DNA of 6,202 bases, from positions 1-6,202 of the forward strand of contig JACPQI010000022.1 in NCBI GenBank assembly GCA_016190545.1, in the 5' to 3' direction. The notes below the pieces were generated by a model. It made no database searches. It was not told the origin of the DNA and was given only the letters and a program-made list of their open reading frames with translations. The translations under genes and the position numbers were made by a program. Origin of the DNA: Chloroflexota bacterium (GTDB taxonomy: Bacteria > Chloroflexota > Dehalococcoidia > SHYB01 > JACPQI01). Positions 1 to 5,222 of the stretch are shown here, one piece after another. Numbering within the stretch: the stretch's first letter is position 1; each line of letters opens with the position of its first letter.

Positions 1-119
1 TGTACTACCTGGGTGTGCCAGACACCACGCCCGAGTTCATCTCGGAGGGCGCCCTCTTCACCTACATCGATCAGGCCTTGGCGAAAGTCCAGGGCGCCGG
101 CCAAGGACGCAAGCCATGA
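1..119 (+). CDS. 3' end of an unidentified gene upstream of mqnD
   Basis: An open frame enters from the left edge (first full codon at base 3) and ends at TGA 117-119. The visible C-terminal residues start YYLGVPDTTPEF and end in a basic GQGRKP tail. I do not recognise the family from this fragment. Its stop overlaps the mqnD start codon (ATGA, 116-119), so the two genes are probably co-transcribed and translationally coupled. A role in the same menaquinone pathway is therefore plausible, but nothing in the fragment proves it. Confidence 0.7.
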   Translation, partial: YYLGVPDTTPEFISEGALFTYIDQALAKVQGAGQGRKP

Positions 120-949
120 CTCGACGCATCACCATCGCCCACAGCCCGGACGCCGACGACGCCTTCATGTTCTATGCGCTGGCCCAGGGCAAGGTCAGCG
201 ATCCCGAGCTGGAATGCGTCCACGTGCTGGATGACATCCAGTCCCTCAACGAGCGCGCGTTTCGCGGCGAGTACGAGGTCACCGCGGTCTCCTTCCATGC
301 CTATGCCTACCTGGCGGACCGCTATGCCCTGTTGCCCCACGGGGCCAGCATGGGGGACGGCTACGGCCCGCTGGTGGTGGCCCGCGAGCCGCTGCGCCGC
401 GAGGATCTCCAGGGCACATCCATTGCGGTGCCCGGCATCCTGACGACCGCGTTTCTCCTGTTGAAACTCTGGAACCCGTCGCTCGCCCACAGCGTGATTC
501 CCTTCGACCAGATCCTGGATGCCGTCGTCGCCCGGCGCGTCCATGCCGGCCTGATCATCCACGAGGGCCAGGTGACGTATGGGTCCCTCGGGTTGCACAA
601 GGTGGTGGATTTCGGCGAGTGGTGGAAAGAGGAAACCGGCCTCCCCCTTCCCCTGGGCGGGAACGTGATCCGGAAGGACCTGGGCCCGGCCCTGATGCGC
701 CGGGCCTCACGCCTCCTCCGCGAGAGCATCGCGTACGCGCTGGCGCACCGGGAAGAGGCCCTCACCTACGCCATGCAATTCGGGCGGGACATGGACCGGC
801 GGCTGGCGGACCGCTTCGTCGGCATGTACGTCAACGACCTGACGCTGGACTACGGGGAGCGGGGTCGCGCGGCGGTGAAGCGCCTGCTCGCCCTGGGCCA
901 CGAGCGGGGCTTGATCCCGCATCGCGTGGAGCCCGAATTCACTGACTAG
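116..949 (+). CDS. mqnD: 1,4-dihydroxy-6-naphthoate synthase (MqnD), futalosine menaquinone pathway
   Basis: The 277-residue product fits the MqnA/MqnD family in length (about 270-290 residues) and has a periplasmic-binding-protein-like fold. MqnD converts cyclic dehypoxanthine futalosine to 1,4-dihydroxy-6-naphthoate in the cytoplasm, a step towards menaquinone. Visible hallmarks are the N-terminal IAHSPDADDAFMFYAL block (residues 7-22), the SFHAYAYL segment near 59-66, GLIIHEGQVTY near 145-155 and YVNDLTLDYGERG near 238-250. His149 in LIIHEG sits where the family's proposed catalytic histidine lies. The pattern favours MqnD over MqnA. The ATG at 116 has an AAGGA motif at 103-107 and overlaps the upstream stop. 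There is no frameshift or missing core motif. Confidence 0.9.
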   Translation: MTRRITIAHSPDADDAFMFYALAQGKVSDPELECVHVLDDIQSLNERAFRGEYEVTAVSFHAYAYLADRYALLPHGASMGDGYGPLVVAREPLRREDLQGTSIAVPGILTTAFLLLKLWNPSLAHSVIPFDQILDAVVARRVHAGLIIHEGQVTYGSLGLHKVVDFGEWWKEETGLPLPLGGNVIRKDLGPALMRRASRLLRESIAYALAHREEALTYAMQFGRDMDRRLADRFVGMYVNDLTLDYGERGRAAVKRLLALGHERGLIPHRVEPEFTD

Positions 950-1029
950 AGGCGTCCGGCTCGACCTCTGAGGGGAATAGGCTGGCGAGGGCTGCTGACC
1001 AAGTTGACCGGCGGGGATGGAGATACCTG

Positions 1030-1058
1030 TGTGCGCCCTCGATCGTTGGTGGTATAAT
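1030..1058 (+). promoter_or_regulatory. extended -10 promoter for the nucleotidyltransferase module
   Basis: A perfect TATAAT lies at 1053-1058, directly preceded by TGG (1050-1052), giving an extended -10 (TGnTATAAT). The hexamer 17 bases upstream (TGTGCG, 1030-1035) is a poor -35, as is common for extended -10 promoters. A start near 1065 would leave a leader of about 28 bases before the GTG at 1093. This suggests the pair is transcribed independently of mqnD. Confidence 0.6.
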
Positions 1059-1092
1059 CTCTTCCGATTGAACCCTCGCTGAGGAGTCATCC

Positions 1093-1377
1093 GTGCGTGA
1101 CCTGAGCGCTGTGCGCCAAGGGTGGGAGGAGGTCGAGCGGGCAGAAGCACGCCTGTTCCGCGGTATGACCGCCCAGGAGAGTTTCCGCCAGTGGCTGCAG
1201 TTACAGCAGGTGTTCGAGCACCAGTTGCGGGACACATCGGCGCTCTTTGGGCCGGAGCGCCAGTCGGCCCTGGCCGAGCTTCAAACTCGCCTACGCCGCT
1301 TGGCTGAATGGCAGGAGAGGCATGGAGAGCCTGGTTCGGTCCATTCGGAGGCTCCAACAGCGTCTGCAGGAAGCTGA
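1093..1377 (+). CDS. small helical partner protein of a nucleotidyltransferase (putative antitoxin)
   Basis: A 94-residue protein beginning at GTG 1093, chosen because GAGGAG at 1081-1086 is a good ribosome-binding site six bases upstream. It looks almost wholly alpha-helical and charged, with a recognisable middle (FRQWLQLQQVFEHQL near 31-45, then an LFGPER segment and an ELQTRLRRLAEW helix near 62-73). There is no signal peptide or membrane segment. It overlaps the next gene by 56 bases, a strong sign of co-expression. Small helical proteins encoded just before an AbiEii/MenT-like nucleotidyltransferase often act as its antitoxin or partner. That role is inferred from context, since I do not recognise a named family. 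The last 15 or so residues are low-complexity and lie in the overlap. Confidence 0.72.
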   Translation: MRDLSAVRQGWEEVERAEARLFRGMTAQESFRQWLQLQQVFEHQLRDTSALFGPERQSALAELQTRLRRLAEWQERHGEPGSVHSEAPTASAGS

Positions 1378-1885
1378 CATTCCCTCCGTAGTGATCGGGG
1401 GTGTTGCGAGCGCTCTGTGGGGCGAGCCGCGCGTCACCCGCGATGTTGACCTCAAGATCTTGTTGGGGCGCGATGAGGCGGACCGCCTCCTCGCCGTACT
1501 CACACCCGACTACACTCCGCTGCTTCCCGAACCGCGACGCGCGTTGACAGAACAGGCAATGCTCTTCGTGCAGGACTCGGCCGAAACCCGCCTGGACTTG
1601 TTGCTCGCCGACACACCGTATGACGTGCAGGCGATTCGACGTGGGCGGAGTGTCGAGGTGGAGCCCGGCGCAACGATCTGCGTCTGCAGTCCGGAAGATC
1701 TGGTCATCTACAAGTTGGTCTCGACCCGCCTGCGCGATCACGAGGACGCGGCAAGCGTCGTTCGCCGGCAGGGCGACAAGTTGGATGACAGCTACGTACT
1801 TCACTGGCTGAGGCAGTTTGAGCAGGCGCTGGACGACTCCACGCTGGTGGCGGAGTACACGCGACTCCGAGCCGGAAAACGATAG
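1322..1885 (+). CDS. nucleotidyltransferase of the AbiEii/MenT-like fold (putative toxin)
   Basis: A 187-residue protein from ATG 1322, chosen because AGGAGAGG at 1313-1320 lies just upstream. A longer in-frame start at 1247 would run through the upstream gene. The pol-beta-type nucleotidyltransferase signature is clear: IGGVASALWG (residues 25-34), then PRVTRDVDL with acidic pair D41 and D43, and a third acidic position in RLDLLL (D92). A CSPEDLVIYKL block (122-132) and RDHEDA (138-143) match the C-terminal motifs of AbiEii/AbiGii-type proteins. Relatives transfer nucleotides to tRNA or other targets as type IV toxins or abortive-infection effectors, and others are aminoglycoside-type enzymes. 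With a small overlapping gene in front, a toxin-antitoxin or phage-defence pair is the best reading. The substrate cannot be read from sequence. All three acidic positions are present, so it looks active. Confidence 0.83.
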   Translation: MESLVRSIRRLQQRLQEADIPSVVIGGVASALWGEPRVTRDVDLKILLGRDEADRLLAVLTPDYTPLLPEPRRALTEQAMLFVQDSAETRLDLLLADTPYDVQAIRRGRSVEVEPGATICVCSPEDLVIYKLVSTRLRDHEDAASVVRRQGDKLDDSYVLHWLRQFEQALDDSTLVAEYTRLRAGKR

Positions 1886-2133
1886 GAAGGTGCTACCGAG
1901 CGGAAGTCGGAAATCTGGTCCGTCCGGAACGATTCGCCATCCGGGGTGCGGGGCCGCCGGCCAGTCCGAGCCAGGTCCGATCAGAGGAAGTGGAGCACTT
2001 CCGCCACGATCGCTGAGCCAACGCAGGCGGCTTGAGTGCCCGGGCCCCTTCAAGAAGGCATCTCATTCGCTCGGGCGTGGGCGCCGTCCAGCGAGTTGCT
2101 TACCTACTTAAGGGCGTCCCGCTTTTCAGGTCG
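1886..2133. other. non-coding boundary region with a short hairpin
   Basis: No credible gene lies here. A perfect 7-bp inverted repeat (GGAAGTG at 1986-1992, CACTTCC at 1996-2002, loop GAG) is the only clear structure. It could be a terminator stem for the plus-strand genes or for minus-strand transcripts from the island, but no T tract follows on either strand. The stretch separates plus-strand chromosomal genes from the minus-strand island. Confidence 0.4.
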
Positions 2134-2303
2134 AGTCCGGACGGACCATACCGTTCGGTGATATCACGCGGGCCGGCTACGCCGCGACGGATGCGCACGG
2201 GCGGTGGACATGGACCGGCCGCAGCCCGAGGTGACTGAGGAACTTCTCGATGACCGCCGCTTCATCAATGGGAGAGATCTGAAAGTACCGCAGCCTTCGT
2301 AAA
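2134..2303 (-). repeat. repeat copy A: IS91-like transposase tail plus short terminal segment
   Basis: This stretch aligns without gaps to 6033-6202 at a constant offset of 3899. From 2228 to 2303 the copies are identical (76 bases), while 2134-2227 is only about three-quarters identical. On the minus strand it encodes the end of a frame containing FQISPIDEAAVIEKFLSHLG and stops at TAG 2177-2179, equivalent to the stop in copy C. Copy A lacks the promoter-bearing segment of copies B and C, because similarity to them ends at about 2134. The repeat may extend left of 2303 on the minus strand, but the other copy is cut off by the window edge. Attribution to an IS91-type element end is by resemblance of the tail. 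Confidence 0.75.
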
Positions 2304-2500
2304 GCCACTAAAGCCGCAACGTCCCCCACCGTTACGTTGAGATCTTCCAAAACAGTTCGCCATCCGTCTGGTTCTGCATCGCGTCCGATCGCCAGTCCGC
2401 CGGCTTGGGCGAGAGGGCGGCGCTGCAACGCCGTCGCCGTAGCCTCTGGCACCCCTACCCTGATGACGCCGTGAAGATTTGCGCCGCTCACGCCGCGCAC
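2177..2500 (-). CDS. ORF ending in an IS91-like transposase tail, coupled to the 176-residue gene
   Basis: A 107-residue frame from GTG 2500 to TAG 2177. Its start lies two bases after the TAA of the preceding minus-strand gene, so it would be translated by coupling. Residues 1-67 or so (GVSGANLHGVIRVGVPEATA near the start) are not recognised. The last 40 residues (LRRLRYFQIS, then AVIEKFLSHLGL) lie in repeat A and resemble the C-terminus of IS91-family transposases. The usual Cys-rich segment (CPxCG) that comes before that motif in those proteins is absent. The frame may be a chimera of a cargo gene with a transposase tail, or a short repeat-encoded protein. Whether it is expressed is unknown, and a pseudogene fragment is possible. 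Confidence 0.45.
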   Translation of the reverse strand: MRGVSGANLHGVIRVGVPEATATALQRRPLAQAGGLAIGRDAEPDGWRTVLEDLNVTVGDVAALVALRRLRYFQISPIDEAAVIEKFLSHLGLRPVHVHRPCASVAA

Positions 2501-2502
2501 CT

Positions 2503-3033
2503 TTAAAGGATCGTCACATCGAAGCGCACCGCGTCGAAGAAGTTGAACTGCTTACCGAAAAACGATCCCCTCCAGAGCGTGGCCAGCCCGTGATAGGTCG
2601 TACTCGGAACTGACGCTGCTGCAAAGGTAAAGTTCTGGCCGGGGCTGATTGCCCCAGCTGGGATACTGAATGGCCCGGTAGACAGCTCCGGCCACCGGGT
2701 ATCCCGGTGGAGCCAGGCCTGTGCGATATCGTCAAAAAAATTGGGAGGACCGAAGAACATACTCAAGAACACCGTATGCCATGCGAAGGAGTCTGGGTTG
2801 AAAGCCCATACGTTCAGGTACGTCGTGCTGCCTGCGGAGGTCAGGTTCTTCCACGACCACGAAGAAATGAAGGGCGAATGAGATGACTTTCCGCGCACTT
2901 TCCTCAAGAGCTCCTCTTCGCTAAGACTCTGGAACATGAGCCCCTGTTTTTCGGCTTCCTGTTTCAGCCGCGCAATCTCCTTCAGCAGCTTTTTGACCAT
3001 TTCCCTGGCTTCTTTCTCTGATTTTGGCGGCAT
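2503..3033 (-). CDS. conserved-looking hypothetical protein, coiled coil plus beta-rich domain
   Basis: A 176-residue protein. The ATG at 3033 is preceded by a GGGGGTG stretch that could serve as a ribosome-binding site. Residues 4-30 form a Lys/Glu-rich helix of coiled-coil type (KEAREMVKKLLKEIARLKQE), followed by a short acidic helix (SLSEEELLRKV). Residues 55-176 are rich in Trp, Phe, Ser and Thr and look like one beta-sandwich-type domain (YLNVWAFNPD, SMFFGPPNFF, RDTRWPELSTGPFSIPAG, FDVTIL at the end). There is no signal peptide or long hydrophobic segment, so it is probably soluble. I do not recognise the family. The promoter-like pair in repeat B, about 310 bases upstream, points at it. 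Codon pattern and composition look genuinely coding. Confidence 0.7.
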   Translation of the reverse strand: MPPKSEKEAREMVKKLLKEIARLKQEAEKQGLMFQSLSEEELLRKVRGKSSHSPFISSWSWKNLTSAGSTTYLNVWAFNPDSFAWHTVFLSMFFGPPNFFDDIAQAWLHRDTRWPELSTGPFSIPAGAISPGQNFTFAAASVPSTTYHGLATLWRGSFFGKQFNFFDAVRFDVTIL

Positions 3034-3167
3034 ATAACACCCCCGATACCGAAGGTCGGATAGAGAAGGGACCTGATGGTCTCGACCACATGACCCACGA
3101 GAGCGCGCGCAGGATTAGGGACGGAGGCGATCGTGACGGCGCGCCCCTTCGCGGACTCGACGTACAT
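2982..3167 (-). CDS. possible small leader ORF overlapping the 176-residue gene
   Basis: A 61-codon frame from ATG 3167 to TGA 2982. It lies in the leader between repeat B and the 176-residue gene and overlaps that gene's first 52 bases. The translation begins MYVESAKGRAVTIASVPNPA and looks protein-like up to FGIGGV, but no convincing ribosome-binding site precedes it. It could be a leader peptide, a gene remnant, or chance. Apart from this frame the leader (3034-3261) shows nothing I can support. Confidence 0.2.
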   Translation of the reverse strand: MYVESAKGRAVTIASVPNPARALVGHVVETIRSLLYPTFGIGGVICRQNQRKKPGKWSKSC

Positions 3168-3344
3168 CCAAAAAAGCGCCGCTCGCGATCGCTGTTGTAA
3201 CTCAGCATGTCGGCATCATGGCGAGAGCTAGCTGTGAAGCGCGAGGCCGCAGGCGAACCCGGGTGAGGAATTTGCTTTTGGACTGCGCGGCCCGGCTGGC
3301 CTGACGAGGCCAGCGCAGGGCCCGCCCACGCCGACACGGAGGGG

Positions 3345-3375
3345 AGCATACCGCAGCCAGGGGGCGCGGTGTCAA
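3345..3375 (-). promoter_or_regulatory. putative outward promoter in repeat B
   Basis: On the minus strand TTGACA (3375-3370) is a perfect -35 hexamer. TATGCT (3350-3345) matches four of six -10 positions, including the key first T and A and the last T. The 19-base spacer is longer than the ideal 17. Both hexamers and the spacing are preserved in copy C although neighbouring bases differ. It would transcribe towards the 176-residue gene starting at 3033. The prediction rests on motif match and conservation between copies. Confidence 0.5.
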
Positions 3376-3504
3376 GCGAAAACGGGTCAGGCGAGAGGGG
3401 CGGGGGCGACGGACGGGCCAGGGAGCTGGAGGGGGGTGACCCGGGGCGGACCCGGACGGACGACACCGTTCGGAGAGGCCGCGCTGGACGCCTATGCTGG
3501 GACG

Positions 3505-3532
3505 ACCCGTTGCAGAGAAAACGGCAACGGGT
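3505..3532. repeat. 9-bp perfect inverted repeat inserted in the tail of repeat B
   Basis: ACCCGTTGC (3505-3513) and GCAACGGGT (3524-3532) are perfect complements around a 10-base loop. The hairpin accounts for nearly all of the roughly 30 extra bases in the tail of copy B compared with copy C. No T tract follows on either strand, so an intrinsic terminator is unlikely. It may be a small palindromic insertion or a recognition structure. Confidence 0.6.
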
Positions 3533-3621
3533 ACCCCGCCGAAGAGTTGTGCGCGTTGGCGGGCCACAGGCCCCTGTCTGCCCTCAGCACAAGCAGGGAG
3601 GTGGGACCTCGACCACTTCCG

Positions 3622-3795
3622 TCAGTATTCCTTCTGACATTCCTGCCTGGGTCTTCTTCCGTTTCCCCCGGCTGACGTTGCTGTAACCCGACAGCCCCTT
3701 GCCTTGAACCTTACTCCCCCGTACGTCGTGATGCCCATTACCTTGTTCGGAGGAAAACCCAGAGCCTTGCCGTACCCATGGAACTTCCGGGGCAT
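3622..3795 (-). CDS. possible 57-residue basic protein, unrecognised
   Basis: The frame runs from ATG 3795 to TGA 3622. The product starts MPRKFHGYGKALGFPPNKVM and is rich in Gly, Arg and Lys, with two Cys near its middle and end (GCRVT and QECQ). It follows the zinc-ribbon gene on the same strand after a 79-base gap. There is no good ribosome-binding site before the ATG, and an alternative 72-codon minus-strand frame (3584-3802) overlaps it. I cannot tell which, if either, is real. The rest of 3574-3874 shows no other support for a gene. Confidence 0.22.
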   Translation of the reverse strand: MPRKFHGYGKALGFPPNKVMGITTYGGVRFKARGCRVTATSAGGNGRRPRQECQKEY

Positions 3796-3874
3796 AAGTC
3801 ATCAGGGGCAGCGGCGCTGGTGGCAGCGTAGGCCGTGCTGCAATTCAGGGGCTAAGATCCTCAACCACTTCTTG

Positions 3875-4264
3875 TTATGGCCATCTATCCCTTTCGGGGT
3901 AGAGTCTACCCCGCATGTCGCACGACGGGCAGCGAACAAATGCCGGATTAGGAAGGGGCACCAGTCGGAGGGGCCTGTCTAAAGTGTCCCTGCAACTTGG
4001 GCAGAATGGGCCATCCCTCTTCCCATCGGGGGTGGATAACCACCCGACATCTCGATCCACTACGAAACTTTGGTTGATTTCACGGGTCCGCTCGAGCGAA
4101 GCGAGTCTGGAATTCAATTCCGCGTTCTGCCGTTTGAGTGCAACGTTCTGTGCCTCGAGATCCACGGCCTGGGATTCAATTTTAACGATCAAGTCATAAA
4201 GCGGAAGATCATCTATATGCCGAGCGAGTTCCTCCGCGCGCTTCAGTTCGTCGAGTATCCCCAT
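3875..4264 (-). CDS. coiled-coil plus zinc-ribbon protein
   Basis: I place the start at ATG 4264, giving 129 residues. An in-frame GTG at 4270 would add two. A G-rich stretch (GGGGGGTGGGG) just upstream is the likely ribosome-binding site. Residues 3-65 are helical and become a heptad-like coiled coil (DLEAQNVALKRQNAELNSRL). The C-terminal third holds two CPSC knuckles (about residues 88-91 and 112-115) about 20 residues apart, in the setting DGPFCPSCRDT and FVRCPSCDMR, a classic zinc-ribbon layout. There is no membrane segment, so it is likely cytoplasmic. Proteins of this shape are common as hypothetical genes on phages and mobile islands. The family resemblance is to small FCPxCW/CPxC zinc ribbons, with no firm function. 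Confidence 0.72.
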   Translation of the reverse strand: MGILDELKRAEELARHIDDLPLYDLIVKIESQAVDLEAQNVALKRQNAELNSRLASLERTREINQSFVVDRDVGWLSTPDGKRDGPFCPSCRDTLDRPLRLVPLPNPAFVRCPSCDMRGRLYPERDRWP

Positions 4265-4288
4265 CCCCACCCCCCATTCTTCAAGTCT

Positions 4289-4444
4289 TCACACTCCGAT
4301 TCGGAGGGAAGCCGTCCGGGCGCTGGATCTCGCCGCCAGTGCGGCGCCATTTCCAGTCAATGCGATCCAGGCTGCCGGCTTCCTGGTCAACGCCCTGGCG
4401 GTCAGCGCCGTGATCAAAGCAAGCCTCCGCTGCACTGGCCTCAT
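4289..4444 (-). CDS. possible 51-residue ORF overlapping the two-TM gene stop
   Basis: The ATG at 4444-4442 overlaps the TAA stop of the preceding gene (TAATG on the minus strand), the geometry of translational coupling. The product (MRPVQRRLALITALTARALT at the start) is basic and Ala/Leu-rich, with a mildly hydrophobic middle. Other frames across the same bases are also open, including a plus-strand one, so coding is not proven. A 6-bp GC hairpin (4331-4346) lies inside it. Confidence 0.28.
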   Translation of the reverse strand: MRPVQRRLALITALTARALTRKPAAWIALTGNGAALAARSSARTASLRIGV

Positions 4445-4956
4445 TAGGCGTCGTCGACCCCATCCGGGCGTACGACTCTCCTCCCCTTTGTCTCGATCAG
4501 CAGAGGCCAGACAGTCTGGACGATGCCAATCCAAAATACCCATGCTGCCCACGATAGGCTGCGACTCTTCCAGCTCTCCTCGACTGCCTCGGCAAGGTCC
4601 AAGAGATCCCCTTGGACTGGCTGTTGCTGATTACGGAAGATCATCTTCAGTCTCACAAAAGGCCTCGAGGTTGTTACGCCGAAGCGGATACCTCCTCCTT
4701 CCGCCTCCAGTTTCTCCAGTACAATCACGGATCGAGGAACGTGCTTGTTCTTCTCGGCGACTTTATTCTCCACGATTTCGGCCAAAGCCGAAAATCCTGG
4801 TTGACCAGCTCGTATTGAACCCTCTTGCTGGATGCGCGCGATGGCCTTCTTGGCCGCAACGTATGATGGTGCCATGAGTCGCTGGACAACTGGGAAGGAT
4901 GAGGCGTTCGAGACGTAGAAGCCGGCAATGCTGAGAAACGCTCCCACCAAGGACAA
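4444..4956 (-). CDS. two-TM membrane protein, unrecognised
   Basis: From TTG 4956 this encodes 170 residues. TTG or GTG codons a few positions in (TTG TCC TTG GTG) are equally possible starts, because no ATG or clear ribosome-binding site is visible and a stop lies ten codons upstream. Residues 2-16 (SLVGAFLSIAGFYVS) form a short hydrophobic segment, and residues 134-153 (LSWAAWVFWIGIVQTVW) a convincing membrane helix. Between them is a soluble region of about 115 residues with a helical start and a beta-like middle (SVIVLEKLEAEGGGIRFGV), followed by a short basic C-terminal tail. The layout suggests a membrane-anchored domain held at both ends. I do not recognise the family. Base composition is visibly less GC-rich than mqnD. 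Confidence 0.62.
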   Translation of the reverse strand: MSLVGAFLSIAGFYVSNASSFPVVQRLMAPSYVAAKKAIARIQQEGSIRAGQPGFSALAEIVENKVAEKNKHVPRSVIVLEKLEAEGGGIRFGVTTSRPFVRLKMIFRNQQQPVQGDLLDLAEAVEESWKSRSLSWAAWVFWIGIVQTVWPLLIETKGRRVVRPDGVDDA

Positions 4957-4965
4957 CCAAGGACA
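4946..4965. repeat. 10-bp perfect tandem duplication at a gene start
   Basis: ACCAAGGACA occurs twice in direct succession (4946-4955 and 4956-4965). It straddles the putative TTG start of the two-TM gene. Because 10 is not a multiple of 3, gain or loss of one unit shifts the frame of anything translated from further upstream. Confidence 0.7.
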
Positions 4966-5222
4966 GATAGAGCTTCTAATTCCCGCTCATCGCTGCGCTC
5001 TCACGTTGTTGGCGTGATGGCGTCTAACTTAAGAGCCAAGCTGCTGTCAAACTGCAATCGATCCTGCCACTACTTCCTTCGAGTTCGGAAGATCAGCGGA
5101 GAGGGCTGCCCCCGATGCCGGGTTGGATGGTGCCGAGGCGGGAGCAATCCTTACCGGAATAAATCCCCGGAGCCGTCGCAACGCTGGAAGACCCCCGACC
5201 ACCCTCAAGGTACGGCCCGAAT
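4957..5222. other. intergenic region, possible weak minus-strand promoter
   Basis: No convincing gene lies between the two membrane-protein genes. A 70-codon plus-strand frame (5014-5226) has no ribosome-binding site and looks like chance. On the minus strand a perfect TTGACA (5050-5045) is followed after 17 bases by TTAGAC (5027-5022), a poor -10. If used, it would start transcription about 60 bases before the two-TM gene. I see no strong terminator after the gene that ends at 5223. Confidence 0.3.

Larger units (their letters stand above)
3262..3573 (-). repeat. repeat copy B: decayed IS91-like tail plus promoter-bearing segment
   Basis: Bases 3289-3494 align with 5873-6078 at an offset of 2584, about 90% identical by eye, with two compensating single-base indels. 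Weaker similarity extends down to about 3262. On the minus strand the stop TAG at 3492-3494 matches the transposase-tail stop of copy C, and the frame before it reads GLWPANAHNS, recognisably related to LWPVQAHSPP in copy C. The tail is longer than in C by about ten codons because of a hairpin insertion (3505-3532). Further upstream the similarity fades, so B looks like an older, decayed copy. The segment after the stop keeps the promoter-like pair. Confidence 0.75.

Noticed and set aside
707..2053. 448-codon minus-strand frame antisense to mqnD and the nucleotidyltransferase pair
   Set aside because: It is the shadow of three well-supported plus-strand genes, and its translation is low-complexity and matches nothing I know.
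3425..3500. Possible tRNA or tRNA fragment in the repeat (minus strand GTCCGTCCGGGTCCGCCCC, then CCCCTCCA)
   Set aside because: No T-loop GTTCRAN motif, no matching acceptor stem and no anticodon arm could be found around it in either copy.
2921..3567. Long minus-strand frames across repeat B (2921-3466 and 3202-3567), and the equivalents in repeat C (5768-6121, 5886-6167)
   Set aside because: GC-rich, Pro/Arg/Ser-rich translations with no ribosome-binding site that run through the repeat's promoter segment. The stop-free frames reflect base composition.
3704..4199. Plus-strand frames 3704-3982 and 3915-4199
   Set aside because: They are antisense to the coiled-coil zinc-ribbon gene or its downstream gap, and lack ribosome-binding sites and protein-like composition.
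4331..4346. GC-rich hairpin (CGCCGC, loop CAGT, GCGGCG) as a terminator
   Set aside because: A six-pair stem with no T tract on either strand. It is not a supportable intrinsic terminator.
5021..5128. Integron attC-like site (minus strand ATCCAAC ... GTTAGAC, about 108 bases apart)
   Set aside because: The core-like heptamers occur, but the inner arms are not complementary and no other cargo gene has a similar site, so this is probably chance.
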